Assembly (NCBI RefSeq): GCF_001611795.1
Contig: NZ_CP015098.1
Span: 2,232,001-2,296,000, forward strand
Direction: 5' to 3'
From: Streptomyces qaidamensis
Lineage (GTDB): Bacteria > Actinomycetota > Actinomycetes > Streptomycetales > Streptomycetaceae
DNA: 64,000 bases
Positions 11,656 through 20,523 of this stretch are shown here, in pieces (positions within the stretch are counted from its first letter, which is position 1; the number at the start of each line of letters is the position of its first letter). The notes beneath the pieces are model-generated. The model ran no database searches and was not told where the DNA came from. It saw only the letters and a program-made list of their open reading frames with translations. Made by a program: the position numbers and the translations under genes.

Positions 11656-13779
11656 ATGTCCAACGCGGGAGACGACGGCGGCGAAACGGCACCCGGAATT
11701 GGCCAGGCGGAAGACGAGGCGGTGGGCGCGGGCACGTTCAAGCCCGTGGTGTTCATCGGCTCCGCCGTACTGATTCTCGCGGTTTCGATCTGGGCGATCA
11801 TCACACCGTCCGGTGCCGAGAAGGCCATCGGAGTGACCGTCGACAAGATTTCCTCGTGGTTCGGCTGGTACTACTTCCTCGCAGCGACGCTGTATCTGGT
11901 GTTCGTCGTGTTCATCGGCGTGTCGAAGTACGGCACGATCAAGCTGGGCCCCAGGCACTACAAGCCCGACTACGGGCTCTTCGCCTGGAGCGCGATGCTG
12001 TTCGCGGCGGGCATCGGCATCGACCTGATGTTCTTCTCCGTCGCCGGGCCGGTCAGCCACTACCTCGCGCCGCCCGAAGGTGACCCCGAGACGATCGAGG
12101 CGGCCCGGCAGGCCGTGGTGTGGACGCTGTTCCACTACGGCATCACCGGATGGGCCATGTACGCGCTGATGGGCATGGTGCTCGGCTACTTCGCCTTCCG
12201 CCACCGGCTGCCGTTGGCGATCCGGTCCGCCCTCTACCCGATCATCGGCCGGCGGATCCACGGACGGATCGGCGACGCCGTCGACCTGGCGGCCATCATC
12301 GGCACGGTGTTCGGCATCTCCGTGTCGCTCGGTATCGGCGTGGTACAGCTGAACTACGGCCTGAACCTCCTGTTCGACGTGCCGGAGGGGCTGCCCGCGC
12401 AGATCGGCCTGATCGCCGTGGCCGTGGTGATGGCCACGGTCTCCGCAGTGGCCGGCGTGGACAAGGGCATCCGCCGGCTCTCTCAGCTCAACGTCCTGCT
12501 CGCCGTCCTGCTGATGCTCTTCATCCTGATCGTGGGCGAGCCGTTCCGGCTGCTCAACGCCCTGGTGCAGAACGTCGGGGACTACGTCGCCGGATTCCCG
12601 TCGATGACCCTGAACACCTTTGCCTACGACCAGCCGACCGAGTGGCTGGACGCGTGGACGCTGTTCTTCTGGGCGTGGTGGATCGCCTGGGCGCCGTTCG
12701 TCGGGCTGTTCCTGGCCCGGATCTCCCGTGGGCGCACCCTGCGCCAGTTCGTCGCGGCGACGCTGATCATCCCGTTCCTCTTCACCGGCCTGTTCCTCGC
12801 CGTCTTCGGCAACAGCGCGCTGTTCCTGGTCCGGGACGGGAACACCGAGTTCGGTGAGACGGCGATGGCCGCTCCCGAACAGGGCTTCTACGGGCTGCTG
12901 GAGCAGTACCCCGGCGCGGGGTTCAGCATCGGACTCGCCACGTTCGTCGGGCTGCTGCTCTACGTCACCTCTGCCGACTCCGGGGCCCTGGTCATGGGCA
13001 ACCTCAGCTCCGACCTGCCCACTCCGGTGACCGACGCGGCGCCCTGGCTGCGGATCTTCTGGGCGGTGGCGACCGGGCTGCTCACTCTCGCCATGCTCAT
13101 CGTGGGCGGGGTGACGGCGCTGACCGACGCGACCATCATCATGGGCCTGCCGTTCTCCTTCGTGATGTTCCTCATCATGGCGGGGCTCTACCAGGCGCTG
13201 CGCACCGAACGGATGCGGGAGGAAGCGCAGGTCACCTCGCTGCCGGGGTCGTTGTCCGGACGTACGATGCCGCACGGTCCGCCGGGGGCGCCGAACTGGC
13301 GGCGGAGGCTGGCACGCGCGATGGCGTTCCCGGGCAGGCGGGCGGCCGGCCGCTTCGTCGAGGACGTGTGCCGTCCCGCCTTCACGGACGTCGCCTCGGA
13401 GCTGCGGGGGCAGGGGGCCGAGGCGGAACTGCTGGAAGGGGTGGCCGAGGAGAACGGCGTCGCGCATGTCGGTCTGCGGGTGCCGATCGGACCGAGCGAC
13501 GAGTTCGTCTACCGGGTGTGGCCGGTCGAGATGCCGACCCCCGGGTTCGCCACCCGGTCGGTCACCACGCACGACACGTACGTGCGTTTCGAGGTGCAGC
13601 TCGCCGAGGGCAACCAGGACTACAACGTGATGGGTTACACCAAGGAGCAGCTCATCGCCGACGTCCTCGACCAGTACGAGCGGCACCTGGAGTTCCTGCG
13701 GCTGCACGACGAGGCGTCCGCCCGTTCGGCACTCCCCGACCACCGCGCGGACGACCCCGAGGCACACCTGCCCGAGTGA
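11656..13779 (+). CDS. BCCT-family choline/glycine-betaine transporter (BetT-like)
   Basis: A 707-residue secondary transporter with about twelve membrane helices (residues 30-515) and a long hydrophilic C-terminal domain (about 180 residues). The FAAGIGIDLMFFSVAGP segment near residue 117 resembles the proton-coupled choline carriers of the BetT type rather than the Na-coupled GMGIGL form. AWWIAWAPFVGLFLARISRG (about residue 345) is the BCCT signature. The extended cytoplasmic tail is typical of osmotically activated members. AGAAGGAG precedes the ATG. It is a single gene between two terminators, probably serving osmoprotection. Choline, betaine and carnitine cannot be told apart here. Confidence 0.88.
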   Translation: MSNAGDDGGETAPGIGQAEDEAVGAGTFKPVVFIGSAVLILAVSIWAIITPSGAEKAIGVTVDKISSWFGWYYFLAATLYLVFVVFIGVSKYGTIKLGPRHYKPDYGLFAWSAMLFAAGIGIDLMFFSVAGPVSHYLAPPEGDPETIEAARQAVVWTLFHYGITGWAMYALMGMVLGYFAFRHRLPLAIRSALYPIIGRRIHGRIGDAVDLAAIIGTVFGISVSLGIGVVQLNYGLNLLFDVPEGLPAQIGLIAVAVVMATVSAVAGVDKGIRRLSQLNVLLAVLLMLFILIVGEPFRLLNALVQNVGDYVAGFPSMTLNTFAYDQPTEWLDAWTLFFWAWWIAWAPFVGLFLARISRGRTLRQFVAATLIIPFLFTGLFLAVFGNSALFLVRDGNTEFGETAMAAPEQGFYGLLEQYPGAGFSIGLATFVGLLLYVTSADSGALVMGNLSSDLPTPVTDAAPWLRIFWAVATGLLTLAMLIVGGVTALTDATIIMGLPFSFVMFLIMAGLYQALRTERMREEAQVTSLPGSLSGRTMPHGPPGAPNWRRRLARAMAFPGRRAAGRFVEDVCRPAFTDVASELRGQGAEAELLEGVAEENGVAHVGLRVPIGPSDEFVYRVWPVEMPTPGFATRSVTTHDTYVRFEVQLAEGNQDYNVMGYTKEQLIADVLDQYERHLEFLRLHDEASARSALPDHRADDPEAHLPE

Positions 13780-13784
13780 CGGGC

Positions 13785-13815
13785 CGGGGTCGGCGACCTC
13801 ACTTCACCGACCCCG
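13785..13815. terminator. bidirectional terminator between BCCT gene and sugar ABC operon
   Basis: CGGGGTCGG and CCGACCCCG form a 9-bp stem around a 13-base loop between two convergent genes. The right arm overlaps the end of the ABC permease coding region. Confidence 0.5.
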
Positions 13816-14638
13816 CCATCACCCCCTGTACGAAGTGCTTCTGGAACGCGAAGAACACCACGACCGGGACGACCAGGGACACGAACGCCCCGGGCGCCAG
13901 GACATCGATGTTGCTGCCGAACTGGCGTATCTGGGACTGGAGTTCCACGGTGAGCGGCTGCGACGCGCTGTCCGCGAACAGCAGCGCCACCAGCATGTCG
14001 TTCCACACCCACAGGAACTGGAAGATGGCCAGTGAGGCGATCGCGGGCCGCCCCACGGGCAGGACGAGCCGCGTGAAGATGCGCCACTCGCTGCCCCCGT
14101 CCATGCGGGCCGCCTCCAGCATCTCCTTCGGAATCTCGGCGAAGTAGTTCCGCAGCAGGAACACCGCGAAGGGCAGACCGTAGGCCACGTGGAAGAGCAC
14201 GACACCGGGGATCGTCCCGAACAGGCCCAGCTGCCCGAAGAGTTTGGCGACCGGCAGCAGACCGATCTGCACCGGCACCACCAGCAGCGCGACCACCACC
14301 AGGAAGATCGCCTCCCGCCCGGGGAAGTCCAGCCACGCGAAGGCGTACCCCGCCAGGGCCGCGACGACCACGACCAGCACGGTCGTCGGCACCGATATCA
14401 GCACCGTGTTCCAGAACGCCTGCGTGATGCCGGCGTTCCCCAGCAGCGACGAGTAGTTGTCGAAGGACAGCTGCCCGGGGCTGGAGAACACCGTCCACCA
14501 GCCGCCCTTCGCCGTGTCCTCGGCGGACCGCATCGAGGACAGGAACAGCCCCGCCAGCGGCGTCATCCACACGAGGCCCACCAGGACGAGGAAGGCCTGG
14601 ACGACCCCGTTGCCCAGCCCGCGCCGAACCGCGTTCAT
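13799..14638 (-). CDS. carbohydrate ABC transporter permease (MalG-like)
   Basis: A 279-residue inner-membrane permease with six helices and the EAA-loop motif EAARMDGGSEWRIFTRLVLP near residues 180-199, which docks the ATPase. The start ATG at 14638 overlaps the stop of the MalF-like gene. The frame stays open upstream to 15019, but that part lies within malF. It forms the second half of the sugar channel. No ATPase gene is in this operon, so in Streptomyces it probably uses the shared MsiK ATPase encoded elsewhere (family knowledge, not seen here). Confidence 0.9.
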   Translation of the reverse strand: MNAVRRGLGNGVVQAFLVLVGLVWMTPLAGLFLSSMRSAEDTAKGGWWTVFSSPGQLSFDNYSSLLGNAGITQAFWNTVLISVPTTVLVVVVAALAGYAFAWLDFPGREAIFLVVVALLVVPVQIGLLPVAKLFGQLGLFGTIPGVVLFHVAYGLPFAVFLLRNYFAEIPKEMLEAARMDGGSEWRIFTRLVLPVGRPAIASLAIFQFLWVWNDMLVALLFADSASQPLTVELQSQIRQFGSNIDVLAPGAFVSLVVPVVVFFAFQKHFVQGVMAGSVK

Positions 14639-15996
14639 CGCTGCCCCTTTCGGAAACGGCGGACGTTGAACACCATGGCCGGGACGACCAGCAGCAGGAG
14701 CAGCACGCCCAGCGCACTGCCGAGTCCCTGGTTGTTGCCGCCGCCGAACGACACCAGCCACATCTGCGTCGCGAGCACGGTCGCGTCCTCCTGTACTGGC
14801 CCGGGCGCGATGATGTAGACGAGGTCGAAGACCTTCATCACGTTGATGACGAGGGTGATGAACACGACCGACAGGACGGGTGCCAGCAGCGGCACCGTGA
14901 TCCGGCGGAAGATCTGCCACTCGTTCGCGCCGTCCATCCGTGCCGCCTCCAGGGCGTCCCGCGGCAGCGTCGACAGACCCGCCCCGATCAGCACCATGGC
15001 GAAGCCGGTCCAGATCCACAGGTACGCGCCGATGATCGCCGGGGTGACCAGCGCCGGACCGAGCCAGGAGACGCCCTCGTAGGGCGGGGCGAAGTTCGAC
15101 GACGGCAGTCTCACCTCGTAGGAGCCCGCTTCGAGCCCTTCGAAGCGGAAGGAGCCGTCGGCTGCTGTGGTCACCGAGGCGACCTGCTTGCCGTCGCGGA
15201 CCGCCTCGACCTTCATCTGCGGCAGCCCGCTCTCCCGGCGGTCGACCTTGCCCTGCTCACCTCCCCCGCCGGGGGTGAAGTCCAGGTAGACGACACCGCG
15301 CAGTTCGTCGGCGGCGGCCGTGCGTCCCGCCGCCGCGTACGCCGGCTCGGCCCCGTCCGGCAGGTCGTCGGGCTGCACGCCGACCAGGCCCAGCGCCACC
15401 GCGCCCCCGGGTGACACGCTCGCGCTCGTGCGGTAGGAGCCGTCGTTGTCCTTCGTCAGGCCCTGGCCGTCGCGCGCCCGGGCCGTCGGGTAGGAGGACT
15501 CGCCCTTGAAGGCGTCGTGGACGGAGACCACCGCCGCGTTGAGCACGCCCTTGTCGGGGTCCTCGTCGTAGGCGAGGCGGAAGATGATGCCGGCGGCGAG
15601 GAAGGAGACCGCCATCGGCATGAAGAGGAGCAGTTTGAAGGCCGTCGCCCAGCGGACCTTCTCCACCAGCACGGCGAGGATCAGGCCCAGGCCGGTGAGC
15701 AGGGCCGGGGCGATGACGACCCAGATGGCCGTGTTGCGGACGGCCTTGAGGGTCGCCGGGTCGCGGAACATCTCGGCGTAGTTGTCGCCGCCGACGAAGC
15801 TCGTCCCGGAGGCGTCGAAGAAGCTGCGGCCGATGCTGAACAGCACGGGGTAGACGACGAGCGCGCCGAGCAGCAGCAGCGCGGGCAGCACGAACAGCAG
15901 GGCGATGATCTTCCCGCGCCGGCGCAGCCGCCGGGTGCGGTCGGCGACCGGGCCGCGCGGTGGGGAGCTCGTCTCTTGGACGAGGGTCGCTGTCAT
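14635..15996 (-). CDS. carbohydrate ABC transporter permease (MalF-like) with large extracellular insert
   Basis: A 453-residue permease, about 140-150 residues longer than ordinary partners. Membrane helices lie near residues 29-55, 88-112 and 120-143, and again near 314-335, 368-392 and 425-445. The EAA-loop is EAARMDGANEWQIFRRITVP (350-369). Between helices 3 and 4, residues about 145-312 form a hydrophilic, Gly/Pro-rich insert. Its second half (VYLDFTPGG through DGSFRFEGLEAGSYEVRLP, 237-298) looks like a carboxypeptidase-regulatory or SdrD-B-type beta-sandwich. This should face outside and may contact the binding protein. The gene follows the binding-protein gene by 6 bases. Confidence 0.88.
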   Translation of the reverse strand: MTATLVQETSSPPRGPVADRTRRLRRRGKIIALLFVLPALLLLGALVVYPVLFSIGRSFFDASGTSFVGGDNYAEMFRDPATLKAVRNTAIWVVIAPALLTGLGLILAVLVEKVRWATAFKLLLFMPMAVSFLAAGIIFRLAYDEDPDKGVLNAAVVSVHDAFKGESSYPTARARDGQGLTKDNDGSYRTSASVSPGGAVALGLVGVQPDDLPDGAEPAYAAAGRTAAADELRGVVYLDFTPGGGGEQGKVDRRESGLPQMKVEAVRDGKQVASVTTAADGSFRFEGLEAGSYEVRLPSSNFAPPYEGVSWLGPALVTPAIIGAYLWIWTGFAMVLIGAGLSTLPRDALEAARMDGANEWQIFRRITVPLLAPVLSVVFITLVINVMKVFDLVYIIAPGPVQEDATVLATQMWLVSFGGGNNQGLGSALGVLLLLLVVPAMVFNVRRFRKGQR

Positions 15997-16002
15997 GGCG
16001 GA

Positions 16003-17328
16003 TCAGTCCTGGTACGCCTTGGCCGCCGCGGCCTCCAACTTCGCCGCGGTGCCCTTCGGGTCGGACGGGTCGCGCAGGAAGTCCTGGAGGAGCTTCCACT
16101 CGCCGGTGCCCTTCGTGCCGCCGAACGCGGCCGGGGCCTGGTCGGACATGTCGAAGCGGACCGAATCCCCGGCCTGGACGAGGGACTTGGCGGTGGCGCG
16201 GGTGACGTCGTCGCCGTAGGAGGCGAGGTCGAGCTTCTTGTTCGGGGAGAGGAAACCGCCCGCCTCGGCCCAGACGGCGGAGGCCTCGGGGGTCGCGAGG
16301 TATTCCAGGAGGGCCTGGGCGGCCTTCTGGTTCTTGCCGTCCTTGAGGACGACGGCGGCGTCTCCGCCGCTGACGACCGGTGCCTCGCCGCCGCCGACGG
16401 CCGGGAACGGGAAGAAGTTCGCGTCCTCGCCGACCTTCTTGCCGAACTGGTCCTTGGCGACACCGGCCACGAAGTCGCCCTCGTAGACCATGCCGGCCTC
16501 GGGCTCCGGCCCGAAGACCTTCTCGACCGAGCCGGGGAAGTCGGTGTTCAGGGCGCCCTTCTGGCCGCCGGCGATGAGCTGCTTGTCCTTGAAGAGCTTG
16601 CCGAGCGTGGTGAGGGCGTCGACGACGGAGGCGTCGGTCCACTTCAGCTCGTGGGCGGCGAGGGCGTCGTACTTCTCGGGTCCGGCCTGGGAGAGGTAGA
16701 CGTTCTCGAACCAGTCGGTGAGGGTCCAGCCGTCCTGTCCGGCGACGGAGAACGCGGCGAGGCCGGAGTCGGACACGGTCTGCCCGGCCTTGAGCATCTC
16801 GTCGTAGCTCTTCGGGGGCTTGACGCCGGCCTGCTCCAGCGCGTCGGGGCTGTACCAGACGGTCGACTTGTGGGCGGCCTTGAAGTAGAGGCCGTAGAGG
16901 GTGCCGTCGACGCTGCCGTACTCCTTCCACACGGGGGCGTAGCCCGCGTCGACGGCCTGCTCGGTCTTCTTGGAGAGCGGCTTGAGCCAGCCCTTCTGAG
17001 CGAACTGCTTGAGCACGCCGACCTGCGGGACCATCACGACGTCCGGGGCGTTGCCGCCCTCGATCTTGCTGCCGACGACGGTGGAGACGTTGTCGCCGGT
17101 GGACGTGAACTGCGTCTTGGCGCCGGTCTTCTCGGTGAAGGCGTCCAGCACCTTCTGGAAGTTCTTCTGCTCGGTGCCGGACCAGACGCCGGCCACGGTG
17201 ATGGTCTGGCCGTCGAGCGCCTTGTCGCCGCCGCCGGCCGAGACGGGGCCGCCGCCGCAGGCGGTCGCGCCGAGCGCCAGGACGAGGGCGGTGCAGCCGG
17301 TGAGCAGGGTGGTACGTCGTCGCATCAT
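16003..17328 (-). CDS. sugar ABC transporter substrate-binding lipoprotein
   Basis: A 441-residue family-1 solute-binding protein. The signal peptide MMRRRTTLLTGCTALVLALG ends in ATAC, a lipobox with Cys24 as the lipidated residue. The mature protein starts with a Gly-rich linker, then TITVAGVWSGTEQKNFQKVL. It shows the two-lobe pattern of alpha-glucoside/sugar binders (DVVMVPQVGVLKQFA, ALLEYLATPEASAVWAEAGG). The ATG pair at 17328/17325 follows GAAGGGA. It is co-transcribed behind the alpha-glucosidase gene and ahead of both permeases, so the imported sugar is probably an alpha-glucoside such as maltose, isomaltose or trehalose. Confidence 0.9.
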   Translation of the reverse strand: MMRRRTTLLTGCTALVLALGATACGGGPVSAGGGDKALDGQTITVAGVWSGTEQKNFQKVLDAFTEKTGAKTQFTSTGDNVSTVVGSKIEGGNAPDVVMVPQVGVLKQFAQKGWLKPLSKKTEQAVDAGYAPVWKEYGSVDGTLYGLYFKAAHKSTVWYSPDALEQAGVKPPKSYDEMLKAGQTVSDSGLAAFSVAGQDGWTLTDWFENVYLSQAGPEKYDALAAHELKWTDASVVDALTTLGKLFKDKQLIAGGQKGALNTDFPGSVEKVFGPEPEAGMVYEGDFVAGVAKDQFGKKVGEDANFFPFPAVGGGEAPVVSGGDAAVVLKDGKNQKAAQALLEYLATPEASAVWAEAGGFLSPNKKLDLASYGDDVTRATAKSLVQAGDSVRFDMSDQAPAAFGGTKGTGEWKLLQDFLRDPSDPKGTAAKLEAAAAKAYQD

Positions 17329-17356
17329 CGTTGATGTCCCTTCGGGAAGTTGACTT

Positions 17357-17369
17357 GCGAAGCGTTCGC
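17357..17369. promoter_or_regulatory. short palindrome between alpha-glucosidase and binding-protein genes
   Basis: GCGAA-GCG-TTCGC is a perfect inverted repeat in the 52-bp gap between the two genes. It could be an operator half, an RNA processing hairpin or chance in GC-rich DNA. The arms are only 5 bp, so this is weak. Confidence 0.25.
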
Positions 17370-17380
17370 TTGCGGGGCGT

Positions 17381-19036
17381 TCAGGAACAGATCCACCAGG
17401 CGGCCGTCGAGCCGGAGAGGACTCCGGGCAGGCAGGGACCGCTGGCGAGCAGGGGGGTGCCGGGGACCGGCGCGGGGGTGGGGGCCGTACCGAAGTTGAC
17501 GGCGCACACCAGGTCGCCGCGTTCGAAGGCCAGGACGCCGGGCGGGGCGTCCAGCCAGCGCAGCGTGCCCTCGCCCAACTGGGGCAGGGCGGCACGCAGT
17601 TGGAGGCCGTCGCGGTACAGGTGCCAGAAGGATCGGGTGTCGGCGAGGGCGCGGTCGGTGGCGTACTCGGCGAAGTACTCCGGCTGCGGCAGCCAGGGCT
17701 TGGCGCTCTCGACGCCCGGGGTGAAGCCGAACGGCGAGGCCTGGCCCGACCAGGGCAGCGGGACCCGGCAGCCGTCGCGGATGCGGGCCCTGCTGCCGGT
17801 GCGGCGGAAGATCGGGTCGGTGAGCACGTCGTCGGGCAGGTCCACGACCTCCGGCAGGCCGAGCTCCTCGCCCTGGTAGATGTACGCGGCGCCGGGCAGG
17901 GCCAGCAGGAGCAGCGCGGCGGCGCGGGCGCGGGCGGCGCCGAGACCGCTGCCCTCGGTGGCGGGTTCGCCGTAGCGGGTGACGGTGCGGACCTGGTCGT
18001 GGTTGTTGAGGACCCAGGTGACCGTCGAGCCGGTGCCGGCGATGTCGTCCATGGCCTCGGAGATGACCTTCCGGAAGGCGTCGGCGTCCCAGGAGGCGCT
18101 GAGCAGGTCGAAGAAGAAGGCCTGGTGCAGCTCGTCGGGGCGGACGTACTGCGCGTGCTCGCGGGCGGTCGGGACGGACACCTCGCCGACGAGGAGGCGT
18201 TCGCAGCCGTCGCGCTCGGTGTACTCCTCGCATATGGAGCGCCAGCGCCGCCACACGTCGTGCACCTCGGGCTGGTTCCAGGCGAGCGGGTTGACCGAGT
18301 CGCGGGTGCGGGCGTCGGCCTCGGGGTCGTCCGAGTCGGGCAGCGCCGGGTGCTTGTAGAGGCCGGCGGCGACGTCGATGCGGAAGCCGTCGATGCCCCG
18401 GTCCAGCCAGAACCGCAGGACCCGGTCGAACTCGGCGCCGATCTCGGGGTTGCGCCAGTTCCAGTCGGGCTGCTCGGGCGCGAACATGTGCAGGTACCAC
18501 TGGCCGGGCGTCCCGTCCGGCTCGGTCACCCGGCTCCAGGCGGGGCCGCCGAACATGGAGTGCCAGTTGTTGGGCGGCTCGCACCCGTCGGGGCCACGGC
18601 CGTCGGCGAAGTGGAAACGGGCCCGGGCCGGGCTGCCGGGAGCCGCTGCGAGCGCCTCGCGGAACCAGGGGTGCTCGCTGGAGCAGTGGTTCGGGACGAT
18701 GTCGAGCAGCACCTTGACGCCGAGCCGCCGCGCCGCCCCCACCAGCTGGTCGAACTCGCCGAGGTCGCCGAAGAGCGGGTCGACGTCGCAGTAGTCGGCC
18801 ACGTCGTAGCCGTGGTCGTGCTGCGGCGAGGGATAGAAGGGGCTCAGCCAGATCCCGTCGACGCCGAGCTTCTTGAGGTACGGCAGTCCGGCCCGGACGC
18901 CGGCGAGATCGCCGATGCCGTCGCCGGTGCTGTCGAGGAAGCTGCGGACGTAGACCTGATAGATCACTGCGTCACGCCACCAGTGGTGCCTGTTCAACCC
19001 ATCGACCTGTCTCTGAGAAGGGCAGCGGTTATGCAT
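17381..19036 (-). CDS. GH13 alpha-glucosidase
   Basis: A cytoplasmic 551-residue glycoside hydrolase of family 13, with no signal peptide. The catalytic set is complete: nucleophile D221 in GFRIDVA, acid/base E285 in LLVGEVSV and the transition-state Asp D347 in NNHDQ. The first conserved region is DIVPNHCSS and the substrate motif is IYQVYVRSF near the N-terminus. The ATG at 19036 is used here but has no good ribosome site and lies in the palindrome ATGCATGCAT. A TTG at 18997 (LNRHHWWRDAV) behind GACAGG is a fair alternative. It is the first gene of the operon with the binding protein and two permeases, so it should hydrolyse the imported alpha-glucoside to glucose. Confidence 0.9.
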   Translation of the reverse strand: MHNRCPSQRQVDGLNRHHWWRDAVIYQVYVRSFLDSTGDGIGDLAGVRAGLPYLKKLGVDGIWLSPFYPSPQHDHGYDVADYCDVDPLFGDLGEFDQLVGAARRLGVKVLLDIVPNHCSSEHPWFREALAAAPGSPARARFHFADGRGPDGCEPPNNWHSMFGGPAWSRVTEPDGTPGQWYLHMFAPEQPDWNWRNPEIGAEFDRVLRFWLDRGIDGFRIDVAAGLYKHPALPDSDDPEADARTRDSVNPLAWNQPEVHDVWRRWRSICEEYTERDGCERLLVGEVSVPTAREHAQYVRPDELHQAFFFDLLSASWDADAFRKVISEAMDDIAGTGSTVTWVLNNHDQVRTVTRYGEPATEGSGLGAARARAAALLLLALPGAAYIYQGEELGLPEVVDLPDDVLTDPIFRRTGSRARIRDGCRVPLPWSGQASPFGFTPGVESAKPWLPQPEYFAEYATDRALADTRSFWHLYRDGLQLRAALPQLGEGTLRWLDAPPGVLAFERGDLVCAVNFGTAPTPAPVPGTPLLASGPCLPGVLSGSTAAWWICS

Positions 19037-19151
19037 GCATGTTAAGTAGGCGCGTCGAGAGGGTGTCAATGAAAAGGCAGAAGCAACTGACGGATTGACG
19101 TGCCTGAACCAGGACTTTTCGGGCGCTATAGAGCAAGATGAGACCCTCGCG

Positions 19152-19166
19152 TTACCTAACAAGTAA
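19152..19166. promoter_or_regulatory. candidate operator upstream of the alpha-glucosidase/ABC operon
   Basis: TTACCTAACAAGTAA is an imperfect inverted repeat (arms TTACCT/AAGTAA around AAC) lying 116 bp upstream of the glucosidase start. GTTAC/GTAAC extends it to 19151-19167. It matches the site at 20527-20541 at 12 of 15 positions once that site is reverse-complemented. On the - strand a TATAGC -10-like hexamer lies just downstream, near 19122-19127. The binding protein is not known. Confidence 0.5.
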
Positions 19167-19199
19167 CTAGAGAGACGCCCAGCCCAGCCCAGAGCGGAG

Positions 19200-20471
19200 C
19201 TAGCGGTGCGAGATGGCCGCGAGCTCTCGCGCCAGTCGCCGCACCGCCGCCGCGGGCGTCCGGTGCCCGGCCATCGCGTCGTGCACGACCGCCTGCACGA
19301 CGAGGCTGACCTGGTCGTAGCGCGGGCTCTTGGGGCGCGGCTCGGCCGCGAGCACACTCGTCCGCAGGGTCGGCAGGTACGGGAACCTGCGGATGAGAGC
19401 CGGGTCCTGGTAGAGATCGGCCCGTACGGGCGGCAGCGCGCCACGGGTGAGGACCTGGCGCTGGACGCGCTCGCTGGTGAGGTACGCGATCAGGCGGGCC
19501 GCCGAGTCGGGGTGCCGCGTGTGCGCGCTGACAGCCAGGTTGGAGCCGCCCAGGACGCTGGTTCCCGGCCCGTCGGGTCCTGGCAGGGGTACGGCGCCGA
19601 TCTTCCCGGCGACCTTCGAACCGGGGGCGGAGGCACCGACGTAGGCGTACGGCCAGTTCCGCAGGAAGAGCAGCCGGCCGTCCTGGAAGGCCTGTTTGGA
19701 CTCCTCCTCCTTGTACGTCAGCGCCTCCCTGGGGATCCATCCCTCGCGCACCCCGCGCGCCAGGAACCCGATGCCCTCACGGGCCGCCGCCGAGTCGACG
19801 GTGACGCGCTCGCCCTCGTCGCCGAGGATCGACCCGCCCGCCGAGTAGACGGCCTCGGCCGCGTTGACGGTGAGGCCCTCGTACGGCAGGAACTGTCCGG
19901 CGTATCCGTCGAGGCCGTGCTTCGGGGCGATGGTCTTCGCGTACCGCTCCAGCTCCGCCCAGGTGCGCGGCGGCGCGACGCCCTCCTCGGCGAGGACGTC
20001 CTTGCGGTACAGGAGCAGTCCGGCGTTGGTGACGTACGGGACGGCGTAGAGCTGTCCGTCGTAGGTCGCCGTGTCCACGACCGGCTGGAGAAAGGTCTTC
20101 AGGGGGAAGCGGTCCCGCGGCAGGGGTCTGATCCAGCCCGCCGCGGCGAACTCCGGGGTCCAGTTGACGTCGATGTTGAGCACGTCGAACCGGCTGCGGT
20201 CGCCGTCGCGCAGGTCGCTGACCATCTGGGCCTGGGTCTCGTCGGCCGAGTCCGGCAGCTCGACGAGGGTGACCTTCTCGCCGGGGTGGGTGCGATTCCA
20301 ACCCTCCAGCAGCGGGCCGAGGTAGCCGGTGAGGTCTCCGGCGGTGGCCAGGGTGAGGGGGCCGCGACGGCCCTGCGGGGGTTCGCCCGCCTGCGCTCCG
20401 GCGGCGACGTAGCCTGTCAGGACCACGATGAGAACGAGAAGGCCCCTACCCGCGGCATGGATCCACCGCAT
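19200..20471 (-). CDS. secreted sugar-type ABC solute-binding protein (orphan)
   Basis: A 423-residue family-1 solute-binding protein similar in layout to trehalose/maltose binders. Recognisable segments are LTLATAGDLTGYLGPLLEGW, FDVLNIDVNWTPEFAAAGW, VPYVTNAGLLLYRKDVL and FLRNWPYAYVGAS. The N-terminal signal (MRWIHAAGRGLLVLIVVL, ending AAGAQAG) has no lipobox Cys, unusual for a Gram-positive binding protein, so it may be released. The ATG at 20471 is chosen because GGAGGAA lies just upstream; an ATG six codons earlier lacks this. It has no permease of its own. It sits upstream of the glucosidase/importer operon on the same strand, 163 bp from it, and shares an operator-like motif with it, so it may be an alternative receptor for that importer. 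Confidence 0.87.
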   Translation of the reverse strand: MRWIHAAGRGLLVLIVVLTGYVAAGAQAGEPPQGRRGPLTLATAGDLTGYLGPLLEGWNRTHPGEKVTLVELPDSADETQAQMVSDLRDGDRSRFDVLNIDVNWTPEFAAAGWIRPLPRDRFPLKTFLQPVVDTATYDGQLYAVPYVTNAGLLLYRKDVLAEEGVAPPRTWAELERYAKTIAPKHGLDGYAGQFLPYEGLTVNAAEAVYSAGGSILGDEGERVTVDSAAAREGIGFLARGVREGWIPREALTYKEEESKQAFQDGRLLFLRNWPYAYVGASAPGSKVAGKIGAVPLPGPDGPGTSVLGGSNLAVSAHTRHPDSAARLIAYLTSERVQRQVLTRGALPPVRADLYQDPALIRRFPYLPTLRTSVLAAEPRPKSPRYDQVSLVVQAVVHDAMAGHRTPAAAVRRLARELAAISHR

Positions 20472-20523
20472 AGGTTCCTCCCTGTACACCGGCGCTGGGC
20501 ACCCTTGCCCGGAACAGAGGCCA

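Noticed and set aside
19031..19040. ATGCATGCAT palindrome at the glucosidase start as an operator
   Set aside because: It is a simple 10-bp self-complementary repeat without extended symmetry, and it overlaps the doubtful start codon, so it was only noted with the gene.
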